Source: Aquatica leii
Taxonomy: Eukaryota > Arthropoda > Insecta > Coleoptera > Lampyridae
Assembly (NCBI GenBank): GCA_035610365.1
Contig: CM069435.1
Span: forward strand, 67,949,389-68,013,388
Length of the DNA stretch: 64,000 nt
Direction of reading: 5' to 3'
Of this stretch, positions 23,544 through 35,829 are shown one piece after another. The position numbers and the translations under genes are program-made. The notes under the pieces are model-generated. The model worked only from the letters and a program-made list of their open reading frames with translations. It searched no databases and had not been told where the DNA came from. Position 1 is the stretch's first letter; every line of letters begins with the position of its first letter.

Positions 23544-24854
23544 TCACGAATATATTCTTGAACGTTTATGTTCATTGTCATACTGTCCTTGCAGTCGTTC
23601 TATACGTTGGTTAATTTGCACATACACCCTATTAGGATTTGTCACATTTTGGTCAGCCCGGATTTGCTGTAATATAGTTGTAGTTGCAGCGTGCTTTAAA
23701 ATTAGTTTCTTAATGAATTCGTATATATTAAGGTGATATTTTCACACAATTTTTTTAAAACGGTTATGCCAACCCTTTACATCGTTGTTGATTCGTCTAC
23801 TAATGCCATACATATTCCACAATGATGGATCAGTGCCGTATAACCATTGAGTACAAAAATAGTCATACAAAGGTAACAAAAGTATTGAAGCCTCATTTGC
23901 TAACTCGTCGAAAGTAATTTCAATATAATTCCTGGAAACAAATGCTAGTGCGAGTAACATATGCGACAGTGCGTACGAACAATCTCGTTGTTGTTGTAGG
24001 CTTGAGACAGTCCTTTTCGTTGAATAGAGCGGAATACAACAAAAGTGGAAGTAACATCCTCGGATTTTTGCCATGGGATATTCTTACTGAATTGCAGGAG
24101 TCAGTCCAGTTTCAAAAGCAATAGTTATGATGTTGGGATGAATTTAGAAACCGTTATTAGTACACATGTCCTTTATTATTCGAAAAATACTCACATACAT
24201 ATTCTGGGATTTTTCAGAAAGTATGCAATACACCATTGGTAAAACCTTGTTGTCTGCCAAACTGTGTATGGCAAACAGTTGTTGATAAAACGGCGGAGCA
24301 ACACTAAATGTACCGTCCATAAACCAGTGTGTATCATTAGACAGCTTTCTTATATTTTCGATTGTTGCAAATATAAGAATCGACCTATCTTTACTTTCGT
24401 GCGCAATGAAATTTTCACCAGTTCGTCTCAAATTGTCCGGAATCCTGACTTCGTTCAATTTTTTTGGCAGTGGGGGATAATTTGTATGTCATGCACGATA
24501 TAATACTGTATCAACAGAACGCATAGTTGGAAACACAGCGACTAATGCGGGTGTAGTCGAAACTGTGGCAACTGCTCTTTGGCAAACTGTTGAAATTGGT
24601 ACTCTACCGGTTCTTGCACGGTCTTTTATTTCACTCAAAATCTTTTTCAGATTAGCACTTTCAGGATCTGCTAGATGGTTATGTTCTTCTTGCTCTTGTG
24701 GTATAGTGTTGTTTGGAAGACTCCAGAGTTTTCCGTTGCAACCCTCCTTCAAGTAACGCCAACGTTTTCGATTTTCAGAAACTTGGTCCACACGATAACA
24801 AAAACCGCGGTAACTACAAGCCTCGGCATTTCTTTTAGTTTTAAAGAAATCCAT
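23544..24854 (-). pseudogene. FLYWCH zinc finger plus MULE transposase, in-frame stops
   Basis: A single reading frame runs from ATG at 24854 for 437 codons without frameshift. It is broken by in-frame stops, about at codons 122, 237 and 259, then after the GWHNRF block, and at the end. Residues 1-70 form a FLYWCH-type finger: FKTKRNAEAC, YRGFCYRVD, WRYLKEGCNGKL and HNHLADPE. From about residue 175 HWFMDGTFSVAPPFYQQLF is the MULE DDE start with the first Asp. Around residue 246 ITIAFE replaces the usual DFE, so the second Asp is Ala. Then come RGCYFHFC and a helical block with LALAFV, WNMYGISRRINNDVKGWHNR and a final ERLQGQYDNE coiled segment. Family: MULE transposases often captured as host genes. 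The stops and the lost Asp argue against a functional host gene. Confidence 0.85.
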
Positions 24855-25650
24855 TTTTTATCAGAAACACACTGAACTAACTGTACATAATGTACTGTGC
24901 AATACAAAGACAGTACTGAACTGAAAGATTTGTAATATTTATTAACTATTTATACCTAATTGCTAAATCATCCCCCCAAATATTTAAAGATATTTTTAAG
25001 AAGTTGAATCAACTTAAACATCACTATCTGCAAGTAGAGTAATTGCTTAATGAACATCCGGATTGAAATGACAATTGCTTTTACACAATTACGATTGTTT
25101 ATGAATAACATTCCAAAGTTATAATCCACTACGCTAATAGCTGTTTAAATGTTCAACCTGTCCCCATTTATATAATTGATTTGTAATTACTTTATTATAA
25201 ATATTTCTTTTATTGCTTACATAAATTTGCCAATATAACAGTAACTTTCTGATCAAAAAATTCTTGTAACTTTCATAATAAATCAAATAGCTTTTCAAAA
25301 ATGAATTTTTGGGTCTCCTTCGTTTATCATCAAAAGCGCTTAGAATTTTTGACTTTTTAAGCACCATTTGAATCAGTATGCACCGTACAAAACAAATCGG
25401 CGACAAAAAGTTTGCGCGACAAAACGACGCGGCTTATTTCATCAAAAAGTTGATTTGAATGTATTAAAATGTCAGTTACTAATAAATTAACATTGATTAA
25501 TTCATATAGAATATAACCAATAATTAAATTTTGTGACAACGGTATTTTTTATTCTCTTTTTCTGAACAACTAAAGTACATATTTGATAAATTAATTCATT
25601 TGTTGGCCGACGTTATGTTAACGCAACTAGGTCAATTTTTTTGCTGTTGA

Positions 25651-25716
25651 AACAGGGGCCTTTGAAACGGGGCACCGCCGAAACGGGGACCGCCGAAACG
25701 AGGCCCGCTGAATCGG
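25651..25716. repeat. GC-rich tandem of CCGAAACGGGG words
   Basis: Three to four imperfect copies of a roughly 16-base unit such as ACCGCCGAAACGGGG sit in otherwise AT-rich sequence. The part at 25689-25710 is the inverted partner of 23166-23188. This is the junction between copy C homology (which stops near 25722) and the MULE-bearing interior. It could be the MULE terminal repeat. Confidence 0.55.
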
Positions 25717-26201
25717 AGTTATTGTAAACCGAAAGACATACCTCTAGTTTCTTAGCACAGTAGTTGGTAAAAGTTGTTACTACAGTAATACTAGTCTCGA
25801 CACTTTCGAGGAGTGCAAGCTTGTATTCCATGATTTAATTTTAACCGAACTACTAAAGTACTCAAACGGTACAAGTCAACGTAAACAATATCACACAAAT
25901 TTGAAATGGGCTGTAGGCTGAGCTATAGACTCAACTAAAAGTAAAGTATTAGTAATGATTTTAAAATATACTAAATGTTGCTGAGTGCATAATACTTATA
26001 GAACATAACATAATTAATAGTTAAAATACGTAGCATAGTTACAAAAGAATAATATAGATTAATGACCTTGAAGCGCAAGTAAACCACATCGACAACAACG
26101 CTCAACAGACAGTCATAGCTGATCGACGTACAATTTGAGTAAACACCTAAAGTCGTCAAGTTTACAATAGTTATACCGGAGTAAATCGGTCTACTAAGTA
26201 T

Positions 26202-29009
26202 GAGACACAATTGTCAAGAAAATGATAATTTTAGCTTTAGTAGCTGAGGGTGTTGAAAAAGATACCAAACTTCCGTCAAATTACTTATGAGTAATTCAGT
26301 AGAAAAAATTGATTTAACTCTTTTAAATTGGATTGAACAAACGAGATTTCTACTAACCAATCTACTCACAGCAAACGTGAACCGAGTAGATTACTACTAT
26401 TAACAACCAAAATACGGAATAAATTTAGAATTAAGAAAACTTGTATGAAAAATTATCCAAAAGTAAATCGAGGACACAAAAAAAATACGTTAAGAACTTT
26501 TATCGAATAAACGAAATAAATAAAAAAAAATGTTTTAACTAGAAATTAAAACGTAACAAACCAATAGAGATATTTTTCGATATTACTAGAAGCTTAGTAA
26601 AAAATCGACTAAAAAGCACACAAATTTTAAGCTAATTAATATATATGTTTTTTAACTTTAGATTTAAGTAGATTGTATTTAAAGTGACATGAATTGCCTT
26701 AAAGTGACGCTCTACATTATCTTTATTCAGCACTGCAATGGTATTTCCGCAAAAAAAACTGGTGTGGTCACCACACGATTTTCCTATAAGGAATATCTAC
26801 ATATTTTTTATTTTCAAATTGAAGAAAAATATGCAAGTCAAAAGAATATAGAGAATTCAAAAAACTTAGGTTTATAATTTTATTTGCTCAAAAGAAATAA
26901 TAGTAAACGTACTACACATTAGTCAATTTTTATTTAAACATTTTTTATCTTACCTACTTTGAAATGATATGTAGACGTTTATATAGACTTCCTAGCATGC
27001 TATAATTTTATTGAAATTTTTCTCTTTGATTTCAGTAAGATATAACCTAAATATGGTAAATTGAGATTATGTTGTCATATCTATTAACCCTTATATTTGT
27101 GCGATCTTGCTTTCCTTTTAAGAACATCAATTTTTTTTATAAAAAAAATTGTCGCAGGCTTGTTTTGAACCTACATAATATTTCAAATTTATTTTAAATT
27201 GTAAATAGAATATCTAATAAACTGTTAATGTTAGAAAATTGTTTTATGAGAATACATTGTTAAAAAGAATTATCTCTATAAGAAACTGTAAAAGTAATGC
27301 TAATAATTTACATGCGTACAAAGCTATATAAGGAGAACTGTCACACACACACGCACACACAAACATTTGAAAAAGTACGTTACATAGTATACTAGAAATA
27401 TAAGCAGTAAAATTCAGGAATTAATTGTTACGTGTCGTTAATAATTTCATCAGTATTTTGTGTTCGACACTCGCTGACATTGTTAATTATTTTATATTTA
27501 GGTGGTAGTCATTCTATTTCTGTCTTGCAAATTCAGTTTGGCATGTTCCGCATTATGCTATCAGGAAAGTCGTTTGCTTTTCACCGTGCAATCATTATCG
27601 TTTTGTTTGTAATTTTACTGCTTTTTTTTCTATTCTTTAATGTTTTACGGTTTTTTGATTAATTATTCATAATCAATTCCAATTGTCAATGTTTACTTTT
27701 CTTGTTAAATTCAAACTCGGGTTTTCTTTAAGAAGCGATATTTGACGTTTTCGATTAGATTCTTGGTTTTGATGTGGTTTATCTTTTATGGTAAAATTTT
27801 GTATGTATAAATTACTGTATTCCGAATTATTCAGGATTCTGAAGTTATTGTTTTATTTTACTCTTACTAATCGCTAGTAATTGTTGTGGATAAAAGCTAA
27901 AGTAACCCGTTTAATTAGAGATTAATAAGGCGCAACCACGCCATTTATTAATTTTTGTGGTTTTACAACGAACTTTTTCGAGGTACCTCTTACGATGTTT
28001 TAATTGTTGAGACGGTTTTTGTTATAGTTTCTTTATATTTTTATGTTTCTTTTCCAGGGTGTAGAATCTTTACTATCATCATTATTGTTAGTAGTAATAA
28101 AGCCGTTGCTATTTAATAACAAATTTTTCAACGATCATTTTCTTCAAGTCGACGTTAAGGTCAGATAATTTCGTACTTTATGCCAAAAGAATTACAAATT
28201 AGACGCCGTTATTATATAGTTGTTAACGCACGTTCGCTGCCAACTCATTTGTAATAAAACATTATATTCTGATTGTACAGTAGTAATATTGTTTAAATGT
28301 TTGCTTTAGGTTTTATTGCGCATTACCATTCTTGTAGATTTAATTACATCAGAAATTTGATATTACTTTTAGTTTAAGTCAGATTGTTTTTTAATTTACA
28401 TTTTAGTTTAGGTGGATTTTGCATCCCCACGTTTTTTGCGTGTTACTGCATTTGATTTGGTACACGATTTGCGCCATTGCATTGCTTACGTAAGCTACGG
28501 TTGCCAATTTTTGTTATGCCCGGTCAAAAATAATCATATTGTACGTGAATCGTGGCCGCGCTTGGGGTCTTGTTTACCTAAGAAAGGTAAATTTGCGAAC
28601 AGTTATTTATTTATTATTTTTGTGTTGTTAATTGATGTTGACAAATTTACATTTGTTATACAATTTTGTTCCGCTATAATTATTTGGTTGATAGTATTGT
28701 TTTTTCTTTTGGCTTCCACAGCAGTATTTACTTAGGTAACACCCGTTTAGGGGTGTGTCAAATTTATTGACGTTTTAGAAAAGGTTTGGAACGAGTACTC
28801 GGCCCCTTGGCACCCAATTGTTTTTTAAAATTTAGATAACCCCAACTTTTACGTTTACCCGTTAGTGGTTGTAGCAGGTTTTTTAAAAATTTCTTACATG
28901 TTCTCAAGAAAAAAACATTGTTTCAATAAAGAGTTGTTAAAAGAAGCATTTTTAAAAAGCGCGCGTTGCTTATTTGAGAATTTTTTTTAATAAATTAATG
29001 CGTTACACG
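26202..29009. other. AT-rich gap with small palindromes
   Basis: No coding motif recognised. A GTGTGGT-C-ACCACAC palindrome is at about 26761-26775. Open frames at 27432-27662 and 28412-28735 have no domain I recognise; the latter is GC-richer than its surroundings and worth a search. Confidence 0.4.
27342..27363. repeat. CA-type microsatellite
   Basis: A short run of CA dinucleotides interrupted once by CG. Confidence 0.85.
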
Positions 29010-29050
29010 CTTGTGGATAAAGATAGATAGGCGGCCACACTATCCACAAG
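29010..29050. repeat. Stem-loop, 10-base perfect arms
   Basis: CTTGTGGATA (29010-29019) and TATCCACAAG (29041-29050) are perfect reverse complements with a 21-base loop. It lies just beyond the 3' end of the hAT relic at 29105-30600 and could belong to its subterminal region. Confidence 0.6.
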
Positions 29051-29104
29051 AAGACTGCTGATGTGTTGCTAGCGCGCCTAAATTAGAAACAACATGACTA
29101 CTGC

Positions 29105-30600
29105 ATCAACATTTATTTTTTAAATCATTTTTTTTGCAACTCCCTATATTAAATTTTACAATAAGTATAGTACGCAAGGTTACAATTTTGAACAAATTAT
29201 CTTCTTTTAAAGTCGTAGCCGCTATAAGCATCTGCACCAGATGGTATGTCTGCTGTATATCAGCCCATTTCAAATTTTGTTTTAATTGAATCCAAATAAA
29301 AATTTTAAATTCATTGTTTTGATGTATATAGTTTCGCAGATACTGGATGCAGTTGTGATAAAAGTTACGAACATGCCTCATAAAATAAATTTTGTCGATT
29401 TGACTATTCTCCACAAGTTTTGTTAACTCACTTCTTAAGGTTAGAGGAATATAATCATTTTTAAGCAGTTTGTGTATTTGTTTTGTAAATCCACAAACCG
29501 GTGTGACACTTCTGTGAAGCTTGTTTTGTCTTTTTTCATCATTTTTACGGAATCGTTAAATACTGATGCTTCCACATGAACAAATTTTAACCATAGCTCT
29601 GAGCATTCATTTGAGAAAAAATGGCGTAGAACAGCAAGGCTTTTGTTTTGCGATAAAAAGTATGATTTCAATGGCGATTACATTTGTAAAATTTTCTTAA
29701 CTGCAGCTGTAAGTGCAAGCCATCTAGTTTTATTGTATTTCAATATTCTTTTGTATTGTGTTTTTGCAGAGTGTATACATAAAAGTACAAATAAATCTTT
29801 GTAACTATATGTTCTTTGTCAACTGGTTACAAATCTGCTGCTGTTTGAATGGCATTGTGTGCAATATGCGCTGCGCAGCCCTTACCAACTATTTGTCTTT
29901 CTAATTCCTCTTTAAGTTTTCTGAAAACTTTACATTGACCTTCACGTTGAACCCCATCAAAATTTGTGTTGGCGTTATTTGCACAAAAGCCAACTACTTT
30001 ATATTTAAGCTTTTGCTTTACAAGAATTTCTATTAACAAATTGTATATAATAACTGTGGTTTCGCCAGGTAAATTGACCAGATCCAATATTTTGACATCT
30101 TTCCTAGTTGTAGGGTGAAAATACCTTACCAGCGTTGGAAATATTTTAATGTCTTTATGGTTTGAATCATCTGTGCAGATACAGATAAATGGGACATTGT
30201 TAAGTTTTGTCTTCGGAATATCTGAAGAATACGGCGCAATCACATTCTTTGCAATAGTTATCTACTTAGCTTTTTTTTATTCAAAACTTTTTGAATTCAT
30301 TTGTAAGTGCATTCCATCGATCGAAAACTTTGTTTATGACATGCCGTATGGAAAGTCAGTTTTGCCAGCTCTAATATTTTTGTCACCGTATTTTTCTTGA
30401 CGGAGGTAAGAAGTCATTGACAACGACGTACTTACGGCGGTCAGTGCTTTCTTGTGCTTGTCCGATATTAAATGCCTTTGTATATTATATCTGCTACTGT
30501 GAGCAACATTTGTTGCAACGTACGTCCGAACATGTTAAACATTTTTGCAAAAAAGAAAATTCTTTTTGCAAGTCTTCAGTTAAGTTAGAACTTCGCTTTT
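29105..30600 (-). pseudogene. hAT transposase relic 2 with BED-like finger
   Basis: Reverse-strand frames read in order: EFSFLQKCLTC with VRCNKCC (start of a BED-type finger), HLISDKHKKALTAVSTSLSM, an IRAGKTDFPYGM segment, NNVPFICICTDDSNHKDIKI (the first catalytic Asp region), KVVGFCANNANTNFDGV (family 'GFCADNANTNFGG', with the Asp read as N), and GKGCAAHIAHNAIQTAADL. Then follow LKSYFLSQNKSLAVLRHFF in part and a C-terminal helical region to about 29110. The best open piece is 30243-29827. Frameshifts and stops separate the pieces, and the CxxH and W regions are partial. This hAT type is common in arthropods and differs from the ones at 3600 and 32620. No TIRs identified. Confidence 0.8.
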
Positions 30601-32611
30601 TTGCGATCGGCGGAATTGCAATGACCAACAAATTTAGTTTTCTATTGAAACTCACAAATACGAGCTATCAATTATCACACGAACACAAACACCTCGTTAC
30701 GTGTAAAGTATATATGTAGTGGACTCATATCTACCTACGTACTTATATTAGTTTTGTCATTTGTATGTTTGAAATGGAACACTTTTATGCAAGGCAGGAA
30801 AACGAATCTACATCAACAAATTAAAAAATATAGAAATTTGGAACGTGCGGGACGCATTAGACGATTTGCGGGACTATTTTATTAAATATTGCAATGCGTG
30901 ATTACAACTGTTATTACGGGATGAGCGCTTTAAACGTGAGATTATGGAAGCAATACAAGACCTACAGCTGTCAGACGACACTTTCATAAACAGGATGTCA
31001 TGTCAAAAGACAAACAGGAAATTCAGTTCAAAAGTGATAGAAAATATGTGATTGGTTCTACTTGCAATTTGTCAAGTCCAAATATATATTAAACACAGCA
31101 TTGTAAGCAGATATGACAAGAATAGTATTAAGTACTAGTAAAAACGTATCTACCTAAAATATTATTTATAAAAAACCAAACAACAGTTAAAGATATCTAT
31201 CACATACGAATTTACATATGCCTGTTAGCAAATGTATTAGTTGTAAAGAATGTCTAGTCTATTTTTGGCAGTTTACGTTCAAATAAACAAAATGTTTTCT
31301 GTATTTTTTTTTAATTAATAAGTTTCTTTTTTCTATTTTTTGTTACTTTTTTTTAATCTTTTTTTCTTGTTACAAAAAAAAATTGCTCCCATAAATTACA
31401 AACAGCCATAAAACGACGTAAAGGTTTATTTAATTGTTAAATGGTAAATGGCGTTTTTGTTCTTAAATACGTCGAAAATGATGACACGAAAACTGTTCTT
31501 AATCTATAAATTACAATTAGATACGCAATAATAGCTATTTGATTTAGATATAATAAGTATGTACCGTAACTTAACTCAAAATAAAGTAAAAGCAACGGCA
31601 ACTTGGATATCGGAGAGTGGCGTGAGTAAAGCAATTAGTAAAAATTTTTAATGTGCAGATTATAACCAATTAAAAAAGGCAGCAAAACAAGGGTAATTAC
31701 AGGTGGTCGTTTACATCTACACACAACTAAAAAATTACAAGTACAACACATGCATGTAAGATAACAATCAGCAAGTAAATTATAGAGAATATACTAAACC
31801 TTCAAGTTAAGCAACACACTGTACAAAACCAATGTACACAATAGAAAAAATAATGATTTTTAAATTAAAACTTACCGTTTAAGATTAATATAAATAACTA
31901 ATGGTTGAATACGATTAGCGCACACCAAATCAAGTCCAGAACTTGAATAATTTAAACGTTAATATGACACCGAATATTTGTGATAACAAAATACATAGAC
32001 TTGACCGTAAATCATACAATCGACAGTAAAATGTAACAAAAGAACAAAACGCTAGTTACGGTTTAAAAATCACAATCACAAATACAAATATAATAATTTA
32101 TACAACCATATCTAAAAGAAGACGTTTGCTAGACTTCCAATCTCTCAGATTTGAAACTAAGTTTTTAATAAAGCAAAGGTGTATCGATAGAATACGCTCG
32201 ACATATCGGGCGTCAAGGACGGTCACAAACTTGATCAGTATCATGAGCTTAAAAAAGGTGTTTACGATCACTATAATCCAAAAAATCAGCAAGATTTCAA
32301 TCTACGAGAAAGATAATACACGTGTCAAACACGTGATTTAGTAGATACGGCAATAAAAATGCTCAGCGACTCTTTCTATAAGCATCGGTTGATTTCACAT
32401 TTAAATTTCAGTATAAATTGATTGAATGATCTTTGATTTAAAAATTAAGTTGTACCCATTATATACTCTTTGGTTGTACATATGTGTTTAGTTTGCAGTT
32501 TGCGTGTAAACTGTCAAAAACGTAAATATCCAGAATGGCGCTATCTGAATTTAAGATGAACGTTGCAAAATATATGTACCGAGTGAACAAAAAAAGATTT
32601 TTAACATAGCA
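30601..32611. other. AT-rich gap, one GC-richer unexplained segment
   Basis: 30830-31060 is GC-richer and gives plus-strand frames such as LLLRDERFKREIMEAIQDLQ and LSDDTFINRMSCQ, which look protein-like but match no family I can name. The rest is AT-rich. Poly-T stretches lie at about 31300-31390. Confidence 0.4.
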
Positions 32612-32619
32612 AGTAGTAT
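32612..32619. repeat. Target-site duplication, left
   Basis: AGTAGTAT directly precedes the hAT element and is repeated exactly at 35430-35437; 8 bp is the length typical of hAT insertions. Confidence 0.95.
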
Positions 32620-32945
32620 CAGTGTTGCCAGTTTTTCTGGTAGCAAAGTCGCCAGTTTGGTTCAATAGAGGTCGCCCAAATCGCCAATTTTAATGCGTTT
32701 ATTTATTTAAACACAGGCTATAAAATACAAATGCACACCCAAATAAAATAATACATAATATATATAGATAATACATAAATCAAAATGTATCTTGCGTCCT
32801 CTCATAATCATAATCTTTCATAAAAACTTCAACCCATCCTCCTTGCTTCTACATTACCGACAACCTTTATTGTTGCCACGTTGCATGCGGCGTTACCACA
32901 TTTACATAAAATACTAATAAAAAATAAATTTGTCTACAATAATGT

Positions 32946-35078
32946 TTATATTTGAGAGCAATGGGGTTCTGTTAGTTCCTCAAATATTTCTAATGTCTCT
33001 TCATTTTGCGAATCACAATCTTTGGGCATACAATACATTACTTTAGTATTAAAATTGCTTAACATTGAACTTGTTACATTAAAGTTCTTGCAACAAGCAT
33101 TCTGTGCGTACAAGTGCATTTTAATTCTCAACAGAGAGGTAAGCAAGGGCGTTTTTATTTTATTTCTTGCTTTGGTTTTAACTAGATTCATTATGGAAAA
33201 CACTCTTTCTACAACAGCATTACTACTTGGGAAACATAATATCATAATCACAAATTTTGCAATATTTGCAAAAGCTGATAGGCCTCCTGCATTTTGGTGC
33301 AACATAACTGTTGACCAAAATGTTACAGTGTTTGTAAGAATATGTTGGCCATACAATTCCTGCCAATTGAGATCAATTAATGAATTATACTCATTTTCCA
33401 TTTTAAACAGTAACTCATTATCTATTAAATTTAAGAATGGCAAATCACAAAATTTATATCTTGCCACTGGACTTAAACAAAAATCTGTGGAAAAAGATCT
33501 CATCTTTGTCAAAAAGTTCATGTTATCTGGCAACCTTTTTATAAGTTCGCCAAGTAATTTTTTAGTGAAATTAAAACACTTTACTTCAAGTTCATATCGT
33601 GCAGTTTTGAGATTTCATAAATTTTGAGGGCCCTGACATAGTGAATACCAAAATCACATTGCTCTGGGGAAACAAATGCCAAAGGATTTTCAAAATTGTC
33701 TAATATTACATTAATATTGTTCTGTGCACTATGTAACATAATTGGCTTAAACATTTTTGAACCTAAAAAAAATATAACATTTTGAACATCACTGTATGCT
33801 TTGCCCATATCTATATCATTTTTTTGAAAAATCAAATTTAACTTATGAATTTCATATATTATAGGCTGCACAATTTTAAGGCATAAAATATTTGAGTTAT
33901 CACTCAACATTTCATTCAGAACACGTGCTGTATAACATTTTTTCTTTATTCACAACAGTGTGAAAGTGTGTCTTCAGCTCCTCCCAATGTTCTATAATTC
34001 TGTTTATACATTGATATCTAGCTAACCAACGTGTACCTGATAACTGAACAAAATTATGGAAAACTTTATCGTTACCATTTAATATATCAAAAAGGCGCTT
34101 ATATTCGATCCGCCGTTTTGAACTGTGACTGAACCAGTTATATATTTCACGGCACAAGAAGTCTATGGCTGCTGGTAGTTCTTGTACAGAATTACTTGCA
34201 GCATTGTCTAAAGAATGACATATGCAACGAATTAATTGTATATTAGGATTTTTCTCTTTAATTAAGGTAAAAAGTGAGTGATTTTTACCACATAGATTGT
34301 TCGCCCCATCTGTACCTATACCTAACACTTGTTTCCAACTCAAATTTAAATCATTCAAATATTTACTAATAAGTTCAAATAATGCATCAGCTGTAACTAG
34401 TTCTACTGGTAGTATACTTAAAAAATCGGTACGAATCCTCTGAAGTTCAACATTGAAATATTTTACACAAATGCACAAATATTTGTTTATAGAACAGTCT
34501 GTACTCTCATCAATAATAAGAGAAAACGAGGTGTTACTTAGTATAGCTTTGAGATCGTCCATTATAGATGGTGCTATCACGTATGTTATTAAACTCGTGC
34601 ATTTTGTACGATGAAGTCTAATATTCTGTAGAAGAGAAGTTGAACCCGAAGCCTTGCCAATATCATTTATTAATTCGCCCAAATGGTCGACACTTCGTAT
34701 AGCAGAATGCATTGCTACATAAACCGCTAATTTGATGTCCCTCTCCTTTTCGTCATTTGAAATTTTTACAATCACATGTGAATTTAATGTTGATTGTCCA
34801 TGGTTTTGAGGAGTTAATGATTTAGAATTCTGCTTGTGAATACCAGTTTGGCAGTGTTTAATTAGGTCAGCTTTGTGTGCTCGTAAATGCAATTTGCAAA
34901 CTTTGCAAAAAGCTTCTTTTGATGAGTTAGGATCAGGCAACTCCATCAACCAACCTAAAATTATTTTATTAAATAACTTATTGTGCTAAAACCTTGTGTT
35001 ATTAAATTTACCTTGTGACCAGGATTCCTTTGTCCATGATGCATTAAACTTTCTTGTGTATTTACTATATTTACCCAT
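32946..35078 (-). pseudogene. hAT transposase, two-exon gene with two frameshifts
   Basis: Exon 1 (35078-35012) encodes MGKYSKYTRKFNASWTKESW and two more residues. A 57-base GT...AG intron (35011-34955) follows and exon 2 continues in frame with WLMELPDP. A BED-like finger uses C39, C42, H56 and H62. LIIDESTD holds the first catalytic Asp near residue 171 and GIGTDGANNLCG the second near 238. RCICHSLDNAA, then SGTRWLARYQC give the hAT C-H and W motifs. An extra A in the A-run near 33940 shifts the frame; a second one-base shift is near 33612. The last part reads FANIAKFVIMILCFPSSNAV and VFSIMNLVKTKARNKI, the C-terminal dimerisation domain, to the stop at 32946. Family: ZMYM6/ZNF862-like hAT. 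Without the two indels it would be full length, so a sequencing error or a very recent death are both possible. Confidence 0.9.
34955..35011 (-). other. Mini-intron in hAT transposase
   Basis: Donor G|GTAAAT and acceptor ATAATTTTAG|G on the reverse strand join two frames that otherwise do not connect; the joined codons read Gly-Trp-Leu-Met. The 57-base size is typical of insect introns. Confidence 0.75.
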
Positions 35079-35429
35079 AACAATGACACTAACAGATCAA
35101 TCTAAAAAGTTCAACACTAACCACAAATTACGAATACTTTAGTTTATGACTAATGACACTAACCTCAAACCTGCCTTAAGATAACGTTAAGCAAGCTTAA
35201 CCGCCCTAAGCAGTGCGCCTGCGTTCGACGTAGCGTCTATCCAGTGCCGTGCATCTAATAAAAGATACGATTTTTATTTTACGTTATTTAATACGTAGGC
35301 GACGTAGGTATCTACAGTAATATTTAAAGTCGCCCAATTCAGTCGCCAATCGCCATTCTAAAATTGATGTCGCAAAATGAATTATAAAGTCGCCCAATTG
35401 GCGATAAATCGCCCAAACTGGCAACACTG

Positions 35430-35437
35430 AGTAGTAT
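35430..35437. repeat. Target-site duplication, right
   Basis: AGTAGTAT, identical to 32612-32619. Confidence 0.95.
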
Positions 35438-35829
35438 ATTAAATAAGGTTATGTTCGTACGTCACTAAAACAATTTATTTTAAACGCCACTAGGTAGCGT
35501 ATCGCTTAGGCAAGGTTGCTTATAATTTTTTACTTGTCTTTGCAACAAAAAGTAGTATAGTAAACTGTTATAGTTAAAGCTTTTGTCAAAATTGTTAATA
35601 ATTTTGGTTTAAGACAATTATTAATTTATTTTTTATTAAAACCGATTTGTATAGAGTCTTTTTTAGAGTAATGTAATTTTGCTTGTAATTAATCTGGGTG
35701 ACAAATTATCATAACACGGTAAATTAAAAAACAAACTTAAACACTTGTTAACATCAAAAATTAACAACATTTGATGACAGAGCCATCTCATAGTCTAATT
35801 TGCTATGTATAAAAGATAACTGTAGATAA
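35438..35829. other. AT-rich spacer
   Basis: Nothing recognised between the hAT element and the MITE. Confidence 0.5.

Larger units (their letters stand above)
22885..26201 (-). repeat. Dispersed repeat, copy C (long form with MULE gene)
   Basis: On the reverse strand, about 26201-25722 aligns with 541-1035 of copy A, and about 23080-22885 aligns with 1215-1325. Shared blocks include GATATTGTTTACGTTGACTT, CAAGCTTGCACTCCTC, the TTACAGC/GTTTTTTTCT region, GGCTAGCCGTAG and GGTTGTTACCATCAG. The parts lie in the same order and direction as in copies A and B but are separated by about 2.6 kb carrying the FLYWCH/MULE gene. Either copy C is the full-length element, or a MULE inserted into a copy of an unrelated repeat. 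GC-rich inverted motifs at both junctions favour the second, but no target duplication was found. Confidence 0.7.
32620..35429 (-). mobile_element. hAT transposon, 2.8 kb, recent insertion
   Basis: The ends are perfect 15-bp inverted repeats, CAGTGTTGCCAGTTT at 32620-32634 and its complement at 35415-35429. They are flanked by identical 8-bp AGTAGTAT duplications. Subterminal regions carry repeated GTCGCCCAA and TCGCCAAT words on both sides (about 32650-32690 and 35335-35415), likely transposase binding sites. The reverse-strand transposase gene at 32946-35078 is complete in domain content. It is broken only by two single-base frameshifts. Perfect ends and duplication show a young insertion. 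Confidence 0.95.

Noticed and set aside
24264..24503. Forward frames at 23942-24875
   Set aside because: All are antisense shadows of the FLYWCH/MULE gene.
33022..33627. 201-codon forward open frame
   Set aside because: It is antisense to the C-terminal part of the hAT transposase, which has the recognisable domain.
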